From NCBI GenBank assembly GCA_948902155.1, contig CAQVQZ010000146.1, positions 1-5,440 of the forward strand: DNA of 5,440 nucleotides, given 5' to 3'. Every line of letters begins with the position of its first letter. The stretch's first letter is position 1. The position numbers and the translations under genes were made by a program. The DNA comes from an uncultured Oscillibacter sp. Its GTDB lineage: Bacteria > Bacillota_A > Clostridia > Oscillospirales > Oscillospiraceae. Shown piece after piece: positions 1-5,440 of this stretch. The notes under the pieces were generated by a model that was not told the origin of the DNA, ran no database searches, and saw nothing but the letters and a program-made list of their open reading frames with translations.

Positions 1-1635
1 GCCATCGCCGCCGTCCTCCAGCTGGGCGTGACCATGGACTACTCCATCTTCCTCTACCACCGCTATGAGGAGGAGCGGGAGCACTACGGCGACAAGCGGG
101 ACGCCATGACCCAGGCCATCATCGCGGCCTTCCGCTCCCTGTCCGGCAGCAGCCTGACCACCATCGCGGGCTTCCTGGCCCTGTGCTTCATGCGCCTGAC
201 CCTGGGCCGGGACATCGGCGTCGTCATGGCGAAGGGCGTGGTCCTGGGGGTCGCCACGGTCATCCTGGTCCTGCCCTCCCTGGTCCTGATCTTCGACAAG
301 CAGATCGGCAAGCACAAGCACAGGACCCTGATTCCCTCCTTCGACAAGGTGAACGCCTTCATTTACCGCTGCCGGGTCCCCCTGGTGGTGCTGACGCTGC
401 TGCTGTTCCTCCCGGCGGTCTACGCCCAGCGTCACACGGACATCTACTATAAGCTGGACGAATCCCTTCCCCGGGACCTCCCCTCCATTGTCAGCAACGA
501 GCGCCTGAAGGACGACTTCAACATGGCTACCAGCCATTTCGTCGTCCTCCGGGACGACCTGACCGCCGCCGACATGGGAGAGATCGAGCGCCGGATGGAG
601 GAAGTCCCCGGCGTCACCTCCGTAGTCTCCTTCCACAAGCTCCTGGGTACCGGCATCCCGGACTTCTTCATCCCGGAGGACGTGAAAAACATGCTCCGCC
701 AGGAGGGCTGGCAGCTGATGATGGTAAACTCCAGCTGCGCCCCGGCCACAGACGAAGTCGCAGCCCAGCTGGACGCCATGAACGAGATCCTGCACGCCTA
801 CGACCCCTCCGCCATGGTCACCGGCGAGGGCGCTATGTACCGGGACCTGATCGACACCTCGGCGGTGGACTTCCAGGTGACGAATTACATCTCCATCGCG
901 GCAATCTTCCTCATCATCGCCTTTGTCTTCCGCTCCTTTACCGTCCCCCTGGTGCTGGTAGCCACCATCGAGCTGGCGATTTTCATCAACCAGGGCTGCT
1001 GCTACTTCCTGGGCACGGAAATCCCCTTCATCGCCCCTACCATTATCAGCTGCGTCCAGCTGGGGGCCACGGTGGACTATGCGATTCTCATGACCTCCCG
1101 CTTCCAGGAGGAGCTGAAAAAGGGCCTGAGCCGGAAGGAGGCCATTCTGGTGGCCGCCGCGTCCTCCGACGCGTCCATTGTCACCAGCGCCCTGGTGCTC
1201 TTCTGTGCCACCCTGGGCGTGTCCTTCGTCTCCTCCATCGACCTGATCGGGGCCATCTGCGTCATGCTGGCCCGGGGGGCGCTGATTTCCGCCCTGGTCA
1301 GCATCTTCCTGATGCCCGCCATCCTCTGCGTCTGCGAACCGCTGTTCAACAAGACCAGCTATCACTGGAAGACCCCGGACCCGTCTCCCACCCTTCCGGA
1401 ACCCGCCTCGACGGAATCTCTTCCGGAAGCCGCAGACCCCCTCCCAGAGACTGCCCCAACGGAATCCCTTCCGGAAGCTTCTTCGACAGAACCCCTCCCG
1501 GAAACCACGGAGCCCCTTCCGGAAACCGCCTCCGCCTCCGAGCCGGAATCCCTTCCAGACCCGCCGGAGGAAGCGAAGAAGCACCATCCCAAAAAGAAAG
1601 CCCGCAAGGAGAAGACTCCCGCAGGCGTAAAATAA
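1..1635 (+). CDS. MMPL/RND-family membrane exporter, C-terminal part (5' end outside window)
   Basis: This is the last 544 residues of a proton-driven RND-type exporter of the MMPL class, which moves lipids or other hydrophobic compounds across the cytoplasmic membrane. The frame is open from base 1, so the start lies upstream. The two RND halves are visible as an internal duplication: QLGVTMDYSIFLYHR (window residue 7 on) in the first half and QLGATVDYAILMTSR (residue 353 on) in the second. The first set marks the end of the N-terminal membrane bundle, with membrane segments near residues 1-20, 50-66 and 72-98. A further segment near 123-142 opens the second half. A soluble ectodomain follows at about 143-290, then about five membrane segments at 294-446. 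The Asp of each VDY/MDY motif lies in the membrane region expected to relay protons. A Pro/Glu-rich tail (460-544) ends in a lysine-rich stretch. The substrate cannot be told from sequence. Confidence 0.9.
   Translation, partial: AIAAVLQLGVTMDYSIFLYHRYEEEREHYGDKRDAMTQAIIAAFRSLSGSSLTTIAGFLALCFMRLTLGRDIGVVMAKGVVLGVATVILVLPSLVLIFDKQIGKHKHRTLIPSFDKVNAFIYRCRVPLVVLTLLLFLPAVYAQRHTDIYYKLDESLPRDLPSIVSNERLKDDFNMATSHFVVLRDDLTAADMGEIERRMEEVPGVTSVVSFHKLLGTGIPDFFIPEDVKNMLRQEGWQLMMVNSSCAPATDEVAAQLDAMNEILHAYDPSAMVTGEGAMYRDLIDTSAVDFQVTNYISIAAIFLIIAFVFRSFTVPLVLVATIELAIFINQGCCYFLGTEIPFIAPTIISCVQLGATVDYAILMTSRFQEELKKGLSRKEAILVAAASSDASIVTSALVLFCATLGVSFVSSIDLIGAICVMLARGALISALVSIFLMPAILCVCEPLFNKTSYHWKTPDPSPTLPEPASTESLPEAADPLPETAPTESLPEASSTEPLPETTEPLPETASASEPESLPDPPEEAKKHHPKKKARKEKTPAGVK
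1393..1560 (+). repeat. In-frame LPE repeats in the exporter's C-terminal tail
   Basis: Seven copies of Leu-Pro-Glu (the last is Leu-Pro-Asp) lie in the tail after the final membrane segment, spaced 9, 7, 9, 9, 7 and 12 residues apart. They are embedded in units such as TESLPEA and PLPET. At the DNA level the units share a cttccggaa-like core with synonymous changes, so they are an aged tandem expansion rather than a fresh one. The repeats run directly into an acidic spacer and a Lys/His-rich terminus (AKKHHPKKKARKEK). The tail is probably cytoplasmic and disordered. Its role is unknown. Confidence 0.8.
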
Positions 1636-1640
1636 CAGCA

Positions 1641-1670
1641 GCCCCCGGAGGAAATTCCTCCGGGGGCTTT
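1641..1670 (+). terminator. Intrinsic terminator after the exporter gene
   Basis: An 11-bp perfect stem (gcccccggagg 1641-1651 with cctccgggggc 1657-1667) closes on a 5-base aaatt loop, starting 5 bases after the stop codon. Only three T residues follow, so the U-tract is short although the stem is very GC-rich. The second hairpin at 1898-1919 may back it up. Confidence 0.75.
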
Positions 1671-1718
1671 GATATGGAGAGAGAAAATCGATACTATTAC
1701 GAAGTCCGGCGCAAAGGG

Positions 1719-1742
1719 AAAAAGGCCCCTTTTGAAAGGGGC
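1719..1742 (-). terminator. Rho-independent terminator for the glpK unit, in the element's left end
   Basis: Read on the minus strand, gcccctt (1742-1736) pairs with aaggggc (1731-1725) around a tcaa loop. One C and then five T residues (1723-1719) follow. This is the first canonical stem plus T-run downstream of the glpK stop, about 195 bases away, so it probably ends the hydrolase-glpK transcript. Confidence 0.65.
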
Positions 1743-1767
1743 TCCCGGCGAAGCCGGGTGGGGATTG
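1734..1767 (+). repeat. 34-bp dispersed repeat, copy A
   Basis: This matches 4679-4712 at 32 of 34 positions. It begins at gaaagggg and includes the hairpin cccggc-gaa-gccggg and the ggattg end. It is part of the left end of the MITE-like element. Weaker similarity continues past the core to about 1793. Confidence 0.8.
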
Positions 1768-1768
1768 C

Positions 1769-1821
1769 CCGCAGGGACTTCCCTCGATTTCCGTACTGCT
1801 TGCGGAAGAAAATCCCTGCGG
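1769..1821. other. Central nested hairpin of the MITE-like element
   Basis: The outer arms ccgcaggga (1769-1777) and tccctgcgg (1813-1821) are perfect 9-bp complements. Between them ttccg (1789-1793) can pair with cggaa (1803-1807). The nested stems make the middle of the element self-complementary as well as its ends. Confidence 0.6.
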
Positions 1822-1897
1822 AGGTCCTTCTACTGTAAATCCGGTGACAGGAGAGGGTCCGTACGACAATCCTCCGTCACGGCTTTGCCGTGCCACT

Positions 1898-1919
1898 GCC
1901 TTTCAAATGGAGGCTTTTT
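1898..1919 (+). terminator. Terminator hairpin at the element's right end
   Basis: gccttt (1898-1903) pairs with ggaggc (1909-1914) through four Watson-Crick pairs and two G-U pairs. Five T residues (1915-1919) follow. On the plus strand it would act as a second stop for transcripts from the exporter gene, just before they enter glpK antisense. It is the mirror counterpart of the minus-strand terminator at the other end. Confidence 0.5.
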
Positions 1920-1936
1920 CCTGAACGAAATTCCCC

Positions 1937-3436
1937 TCACTCCCGGTCTTCCGCCCAAGCCACCGCGCACCGCACGGCCCTGGCCCAGCCCCGGAGCAGC
2001 TCCTGCCGGACTCCGGTCTCCATGGCGGGCCGGAACTCCCGTCCGCAGACCCAGTTATCCCGAATCTCGTCCAAGTCCTTCCAGAACCCCGTAGCCAGCC
2101 CCGCCAGATAGGCCGCCCCCAGGGCGGTGGTCTCGATGCACCGGGGCCGCTGGATGCGCACGTCCGACAGGTCCGCCTGGAACTGCATGAGGAATCCGTT
2201 GGCGCTGGCCCCGCCGTCCACCTTCAGCGACGACAGGGGCAGTCCGGACTCCTCTTTCATGGCGGCCAGGAGGTCGTTGGTCTGATAAGCCAGGGATTCC
2301 ACCACGGCCCGGATAAAGTGGTTTCTCGTCACGCCCCTGGTGAGCCCCACAATGGTGCCCCGGGCGTACTGCTCCCAGTAGGGCGCGCCCAGCCCCGTAA
2401 AGGCGGGAACTACGTACACGCCCCCGGCATCCGCCAGCCCGGAACAGATTTCCTCCGTCTGGGCGGCGCTCTCCAGCATTTTCAGCTCGTCCCGCAGCCA
2501 CTGGATGGCCGCGCCGGAGACGAACACGCTGCCCTCCAGGGCGTAGCGGGCCCGGCCGTCGGCGCTGGCGGCGATGGTGGTGACCAGCCCCTTCCGGGAG
2601 CGGACGGCCTCCGTGCCGGTGTTCATCAGCAGGAACCCGCCGGTGCCGTAGGTGCTCTTCACATCCCCCGGCGCGAAGCCGCACTGGCCGAAGAGGGCGG
2701 CCTGCTGGTCGCCTGCGGCGGCGGCGATGGGGATTTCCCCGCCGAATTTGTTGGTGACACCGAAGAGCTGGGAGCTGGGGACCGCCTGGGGCAGCATGGA
2801 GGCGGGGATGCGGAAGTAATCCAGCAGCTCCTGGTCCCAGCAGAGCTTGTGGATGTCAAAGAGCATGGTCCGGGAGGCGTTGGTGTAGTCGGTGGCGTGG
2901 ACCCGGCCCTCGGTAAGGTTCCAGATGAGCCAGCTGTCCACGGTGCCGAAGCGCAGCTCGCCCCGCTCCGCCCGCTCCCTGGCCCCGGCCACATTGTCCA
3001 GAATCCAGGCGATCTTGCTGGCAGAGAAATAGGCGTCGGGGATGAGCCCGGTCTTCTGCCGGACGGCCTCCTCCAGCCCGTCCCGGCGGAGCTGCTCAAT
3101 GCGGTCCGCCGTCCGGCGGCATTGCCAGACGATGGCGTTGCAGACGGGCCTGCCGGTAGCGGCATCCCAGACCAGGGTGGTCTCCCGCTGGTTGGTGATG
3201 CCGATGGCGGCGATCTCATCGGCCTGGGCGTCGATCTTCTGCATGGCCTCCATGGTCACGCCCATCTGGCTGGACCAGATTTCCATGGGGTCGTGCTCCA
3301 CCCAGCCGGGGTGGGGGTAAATCTGAGGAAATTCCCGCTGGACCACGCTGCAAATCTCCCCCCGGCGGTTGAAGAGGATGCACCGGGAGCTGGTGGTGCC
3401 CTGGTCCATGGCGATCACATAGCGTTTTTCGTTCAT
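1937..3436 (-). CDS. glpK: Glycerol kinase
   Basis: GlpK phosphorylates glycerol with ATP to sn-glycerol 3-phosphate in the cytoplasm, feeding glycolysis and phospholipid synthesis. The 499-residue product is the usual full length. It is a FGGY-family kinase: the N-terminal phosphate-binding loop DQGTTSSR is at residues 11-18, NQRET at 82-86 and FGTVDSWL at 163-170. [11 protein letters not shown] starts at 241, with Asp243 the expected catalytic base. STYGTGGF is at 261-268 and the late nucleotide-site glycines GGASANGF at 408-415. The chosen ATG at 3436 gives the family's normal start ([15 protein letters not shown]) and sits 4 bases after a strong Shine-Dalgarno site. The frame stays open further upstream, but only inside the neighbouring gene. 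The gene starts 20 bp after the hydrolase stop, so the two are probably co-transcribed. The histidine phosphorylated by HPr in Bacillus and Enterococcus GlpK is replaced by Asn229. Confidence 0.97.
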   Translation of the reverse strand: MNEKRYVIAMDQGTTSSRCILFNRRGEICSVVQREFPQIYPHPGWVEHDPMEIWSSQMGVTMEAMQKIDAQADEIAAIGITNQRETTLVWDAATGRPVCNAIVWQCRRTADRIEQLRRDGLEEAVRQKTGLIPDAYFSASKIAWILDNVAGARERAERGELRFGTVDSWLIWNLTEGRVHATDYTNASRTMLFDIHKLCWDQELLDYFRIPASMLPQAVPSSQLFGVTNKFGGEIPIAAAAGDQQAALFGQCGFAPGDVKSTYGTGGFLLMNTGTEAVRSRKGLVTTIAASADGRARYALEGSVFVSGAAIQWLRDELKMLESAAQTEEICSGLADAGGVYVVPAFTGLGAPYWEQYARGTIVGLTRGVTRNHFIRAVVESLAYQTNDLLAAMKEESGLPLSSLKVDGGASANGFLMQFQADLSDVRIQRPRCIETTALGAAYLAGLATGFWKDLDEIRDNWVCGREFRPAMETGVRQELLRGWARAVRCAVAWAEDRE

Positions 3437-3440
3437 GCGG

Positions 3441-3447
3441 TCCTCCT
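3441..3447 (-). promoter_or_regulatory. Ribosome binding site of glpK
   Basis: On the minus strand aggagga lies 4 bases before the ATG at 3436-3434, inside the 20-bp gap after the hydrolase stop. It decides the glpK start against the longer open frame that extends into the hydrolase gene. Confidence 0.9.
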
Positions 3448-3456
3448 GACAGCCGG

Positions 3457-4383
3457 TCACAGGACGCTCTTGCAGAAGTCGAGGATGCCCTGTTCCACCC
3501 GGTCCTTGAGGTCGTTGTAGTTGTGAATCTCGTGGCGGTAGCCGTCGTAGATCCGGGTGGTCACCTTGTGGCCGGATTCCTCCAGCCAGGCGGAGACCTG
3601 CCGCACGCCCTCGCCGTACTGGCCCACGGGGTCCTCGCCTCCGGCGATGTTGTAGATGGGCAGCTCCTTGGGCACCTTCGCGGCCCAATCGGGTCCGGTG
3701 ATGAAGTCGATCATCTGGCAGAAGTAGAGGAAGGAGCGGTTGTTGGTGGACCGGGAGAAGGCGTCCAGGGGGTCCATGGCGTGGTCGGCCTGGACGAAGG
3801 GGTCGGAGCAAATCCACTCGTTGCCGAAACGAATCTCCTCCGTGCAGCGCTCGCACATCCAGCCCAGCAGGGCCCCGGCGGCGTTGGGGTCGGACTCTTC
3901 GCCCTTTCCGGCGCCGACGGCGGCCTGGAGCATGGACATGCCCTGTTCCAGACCCGGGAAGACGCCGCTGGTGCCGCAGAGGGTGACGCCGCTGAGCTCC
4001 TGGCCGTAAGCGGTGATGTAATCCCGCGCGATGAAGGAGCCCATGCTGTGGCCGAAGAGGAAGTAGGGGAGGCCGGGGTATTTCTCCTTGACCAGCAGAG
4101 TCAGAGCGTGCTCGTCCTCCATCATGGTGTGGGGGCCTTTATCGCCCCAGTCGCCCCAGGTATCGCTGAGGGCGGCGGTCCTGCCGTGGCCCACGTGGTC
4201 GTCGGCGGCGACGATGAAACCGACATCCAGGAATTTGGCGATCATGTGCAGATAGCGCCTGGAGTGCTCGCCGAAGCCGTGGACCAGCTGGATGACGCCC
4301 ACAGGCTGTGCGGCAGGCACGTAAATCCAAGCCTGGACCTGGTCCCTCTGGTTAAAGGACGGGAAGCTGAACTCGTGTAACAT
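3457..4383 (-). CDS. Alpha/beta hydrolase, monoacylglycerol lipase / lysophospholipase-like
   Basis: This 308-residue serine hydrolase is of the Hydrolase_4 (serine aminopeptidase S33) type. HGFGEH at 35-40 supplies the oxyanion loop. DDHVGHGR (61-68) and [14 protein letters not shown] (102-115) closely resemble monoacylglycerol lipases, with Ser113 the nucleophile. Asp251 in GGEDPVG and His284 in GYRHEIHNY complete the likely triad. A lid-like region of about 135-235 lies between the core halves. There is no signal peptide, so it should act in the cytoplasm. It probably cleaves the ester of monoacylglycerols or lysophospholipids, though the substrate is not proven by sequence. The next gene, 20 bp downstream, is glpK, which would use released glycerol. 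The ATG start follows an AGGAGG site at 6 bases. Confidence 0.9.
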   Translation of the reverse strand: MLHEFSFPSFNQRDQVQAWIYVPAAQPVGVIQLVHGFGEHSRRYLHMIAKFLDVGFIVAADDHVGHGRTAALSDTWGDWGDKGPHTMMEDEHALTLLVKEKYPGLPYFLFGHSMGSFIARDYITAYGQELSGVTLCGTSGVFPGLEQGMSMLQAAVGAGKGEESDPNAAGALLGWMCERCTEEIRFGNEWICSDPFVQADHAMDPLDAFSRSTNNRSFLYFCQMIDFITGPDWAAKVPKELPIYNIAGGEDPVGQYGEGVRQVSAWLEESGHKVTTRIYDGYRHEIHNYNDLKDRVEQGILDFCKSVL

Positions 4384-4389
4384 AGCAGA

Positions 4390-4395
4390 CCTCCT
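4390..4395 (-). promoter_or_regulatory. Ribosome binding site of the hydrolase gene
   Basis: aggagg on the minus strand lies 6 bases before the ATG at 4383-4381, an ideal spacing that fixes the start. It is preceded by an A/T-rich acaaatttt stretch. Confidence 0.9.
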
Positions 4396-4489
4396 AAAAT
4401 TTGTCCGGCGTTGCCGCCTGAATTTGTGGCCGAAAAGCGGGGCCTTCTGAAATGCGAATCAAGGCTTGAACAGGAGAGCGCGAAGCGAG

Positions 4490-4570
4490 AAAAAAGTTTC
4501 GCCAGCCTTTACAAAGGCTGCGGGGTTCCAAGGGGCGGCGCCCATTGGTCGCGCCCGCAGGCGCGAAACT
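4490..4570 (-). terminator. Branched stem followed by a T-run: possible trmB terminator or attenuator
   Basis: agtttcgc (4495-4502) and gcgaaact (4563-4570) are perfect 8-bp complements. They enclose hairpin cagccttt/aaaggctg (4503-4520) and hairpin 4528-4548, where ccaa and gggc pair with gccc and ttgg around one G-A mismatch. On the minus strand the closing stem runs straight into five or six T residues (4495-4490). That pattern fits a terminator for trmB, or a switchable leader for the hydrolase, because cgcgcc/ggcgcg (4550-4565) would compete with the closing stem. Whether it is transcribed is not known. Confidence 0.4.
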
Positions 4571-4575
4571 CTCTG

Positions 4576-4621
4576 GCCGCGACTTAAAAAAGTTCTCGTA
4601 ACGTATCATTTAAGTCGCGGC
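4576..4621. repeat. 13-bp perfect inverted repeat with 20-base loop
   Basis: gccgcgacttaaa (4576-4588) is the exact reverse complement of tttaagtcgcggc (4609-4621). The 20-base spacer is A/T-rich compared with the surroundings. It could be a stem in RNA, an operator-like site or the core of a small palindromic element. The sequence alone does not decide between these. Confidence 0.75.
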
Positions 4622-4678
4622 TATGCGCCTTTGCCGCGAAGCAGGCAAACAGCCCGTCCTACTCTTGATCCGCATTTG

Positions 4679-4712
4679 GAAAGGGGCTCCCGGCGAAGTC
4701 GGGTTGGGATTG
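4679..4712 (+). repeat. 34-bp dispersed repeat, copy B (degenerate)
   Basis: This is 32 of 34 identical to copy A at 1734-1767. One of the two changes turns a G-C pair of the hairpin into a G-U pair, so the stem survives in plus-strand RNA but not in minus-strand RNA. The outer terminal inverted repeat and its terminator stem are not preserved, and no mirror end is found nearby. Copy B is therefore probably a decayed element end. It lies 15 bases past the trmB stop. Confidence 0.8.
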
Positions 4713-4727
4713 CCGCAGGAGCTTTCC

Positions 4728-5440
4728 TCACATTTCCGCCCGGCAGAAATAAGGCCCGCAGGCCGCCTCGTGGGTGTGGACGTAGGTCCAGGAAAAGTCC
4801 TTGTCCACCAGATACCAGTCCGCGCCGTCCAGCGTCTCCGGCTCCGACAGGGCCAGGGCCTCGGCCTTCGTGATGGGCCGGGACAACGGGACGCCCTCCG
4901 GGGGATACTCATAGTAGAAGAGGTACACGTCTTCCTCCGGGACCTCCGCCAGGGCCTTTTTCGCGGCTTCACCCTCCAGGCAGGGGACCAGCTCCCAGGA
5001 GAATATGTGCCAGAGGTAATTCCCTTCGGCCAGGACGCGCTTGCCCAGTTCCGCTTCCGGCACGCCCTCGGCGAAGGCGTCCAGCCAGCGGTTTTTCAGG
5101 ACTTTGCGGCTGCTGGGGAAGGGCTCCACCCACTCCACCATGGTGCCCACGCAGCGGTTGATGGGCTGGCCCAGGCCGTAAAACTTGGCTTCGTAGTCCG
5201 TCATGACGCCCACGGGGCCGTTTTCGTGGAGATTCCGGGTGACCTCCGACAGCTGGAAGCCGAACAGGGGCAGCTCCTCCACGGAGAACTCAAACAGGGG
5301 CTGGTTGTCCGTCTTGAAGTGGATCTGCCCGCCCATTTTCAGCACCTGCCGGTAGAGCTTCAGAAAATTCCCGTGGGTAAGGCGGCGCTTGGCGTGCCGC
5401 CCGCTGGGCCAGGGGTCGCAGAAGTTGATATAGATGCGGT
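4728..5440 (-). CDS. trmB: tRNA (guanine-N7)-methyltransferase fused to a DUF4275-like domain (5' end outside window)
   Basis: TrmB transfers a methyl group from S-adenosylmethionine to N7 of G46 in tRNA. The window holds the last 236 residues, and the frame is open through the right edge. INFCDPWP (residues 4-11 of the visible part), HAKRRLTH (15-22), HFKTDN (40-45) and TDYEAKF (80-86) are hallmark TrmB segments in the expected order. TrmB proteins normally end near the position of TMVEW (99-103). Here about 125 more residues follow without a stop. Their motifs LWHIFSWE (142-149), DKDFSWTYVHTHE (212-224) and GPYF (228-231) resemble DUF4275 (PF14101), a small stand-alone family of unknown function. 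The family name for this domain is from memory and less certain than TrmB. No Shine-Dalgarno site precedes the Met at the junction, so a true fusion is favoured. Confidence 0.92.
   Translation of the reverse strand, partial: RIYINFCDPWPSGRHAKRRLTHGNFLKLYRQVLKMGGQIHFKTDNQPLFEFSVEELPLFGFQLSEVTRNLHENGPVGVMTDYEAKFYGLGQPINRCVGTMVEWVEPFPSSRKVLKNRWLDAFAEGVPEAELGKRVLAEGNYLWHIFSWELVPCLEGEAAKKALAEVPEEDVYLFYYEYPPEGVPLSRPITKAEALALSEPETLDGADWYLVDKDFSWTYVHTHEAACGPYFCRAEM

Larger units (their letters stand above)
1717..1921. mobile_element. MITE-like non-coding element with terminal inverted repeats
   Basis: The two ends are 23-bp inverted repeats matching at 20 of 23 positions (1717-1739 against the reverse complement of 1899-1921). 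Just inside each end lies a perfect 6-bp hairpin with a 3-base loop: cccggc-gaa-gccggg at 1744-1758 and cacggc-ttt-gccgtg at 1878-1892. Inside those, ggattg (1762-1767) is mirrored by caatcc (1867-1872). The centre holds a further hairpin (1769-1821). The element has no credible coding capacity and no transposase, so it would depend on one elsewhere. I see no clear target-site duplication. It fills most of the space between two convergent genes. A REP-like or other structured intergenic repeat is an alternative. The mobile label is inference. Confidence 0.6.
4384..4727 (-). other. 344-bp intergenic region, dense in inverted repeats
   Basis: This gap separates the trmB fusion from the hydrolase, both on the minus strand. 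From its trmB side it holds the degenerate repeat copy (4679-4712), a small hairpin tttgcc/ggcaaa (4630-4635 with 4644-4649), a 13-bp inverted repeat (4576-4621) and a three-way-junction-like fold (4495-4570). About 90 bases of leader follow, ending in the hydrolase ribosome binding site. Any promoter for the hydrolase-glpK unit should be here, but I could not identify convincing -35 and -10 boxes. No credible gene lies in it. Confidence 0.7.

Noticed and set aside
1669..2111. Small plus-strand open frames over the convergent gap
   Set aside because: They run across the MITE-like element and the 3' end of glpK, lack a good ribosome binding site and resemble no protein family.
2318..3520. A 400-codon open frame on the plus strand
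   Set aside because: It lies antisense to glpK, and its translation is Gly/Ala/Pro-rich without family motifs. Long antisense frames are expected in GC-rich genes.
3437..3856. A longer N-terminus for GlpK
   Set aside because: The frame is open for 140 more codons, but they overlap the hydrolase gene and encode Arg/Pro-rich low-quality protein. The ATG at 3436 has a strong Shine-Dalgarno site and gives the family's normal length.
3523..4380. A 285-codon open frame on the plus strand
   Set aside because: It mirrors the hydrolase gene almost exactly and has the composition of a codon-bias shadow. The minus-strand frame has the catalytic motifs and a ribosome binding site.
4396..4470. A sigma-70 promoter for the hydrolase-glpK unit
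   Set aside because: A ttgatt-like -35 can be picked on the minus strand, but nothing resembling a -10 box lies 16-18 bases further on.
4394..4873. Small open frames in both strands of the gap before the hydrolase
   Set aside because: They cross inverted repeats or the trmB 3' end, and their translations are repeat-derived and basic. No start has a supporting ribosome binding site.
5139..5141. An internal start that would make the DUF4275-like part a separate gene
   Set aside because: The ATG at the junction has no Shine-Dalgarno-like sequence upstream and lies within the final conserved TrmB segment.
1..5440. CRISPR array, tRNA, rRNA, transposase or defence genes
   Set aside because: No regularly spaced direct repeats, cloverleaf with conserved T-arm, rRNA-like stretch or such protein motifs were found. 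The only repeats are those listed.

Overview
The window looks like a chromosomal stretch from a GC-rich, low-complexity-poor Bacillota, most likely a gut clostridium of the Oscillospiraceae type. This rests on strong AGGAGG Shine-Dalgarno sites, protein family members of Firmicute flavour, and structured intergenic repeats. The genus assignment is inference, not read from a marker gene.

Layout: (1) 1-1635, + strand: the C-terminal 544 residues of a large RND/MMPL-type membrane exporter, cut by the left edge, with a cytoplasmic-looking tail built from LPE repeats. A hairpin terminator follows its stop. (2) 1636-1936: a convergent intergenic space holding a 205-bp MITE-like element (1717-1921). 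It has 23-bp imperfect terminal inverted repeats, two subterminal hairpins and a central hairpin, and its ends act as outward-facing terminator hairpins on both strands. (3) 4383 down to 1937, - strand: a tight two-gene unit, a monoacylglycerol-lipase-like alpha/beta hydrolase followed 20 bp later by glycerol kinase (glpK). (4) 4384-4727: a 344-bp gap between same-strand genes, unusually rich in inverted repeats, ending in a second, degenerate copy of the subterminal repeat found in the MITE-like element. (5) 4728-5440, - strand: the 3' part of trmB (tRNA m7G46 methyltransferase) fused in frame to a C-terminal domain of about 125 residues that resembles DUF4275.

How the genes fit: the hydrolase and GlpK make a plausible short pathway. 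The esterase would release glycerol from a monoacylglycerol or similar ester, and GlpK would trap it as glycerol 3-phosphate. No glycerol facilitator or glycerol-3-phosphate dehydrogenase is in view. The MMPL exporter and the trmB fusion appear to be independent units.

Most worth a second look: the TrmB fusion, the MITE-like bidirectional terminator between convergent genes, the multi-hairpin region upstream of the hydrolase, and a GlpK that lacks the histidine phosphorylated by HPr in many Firmicute homologues. I saw no CRISPR array, tRNA, rRNA, transposase gene or defence system.
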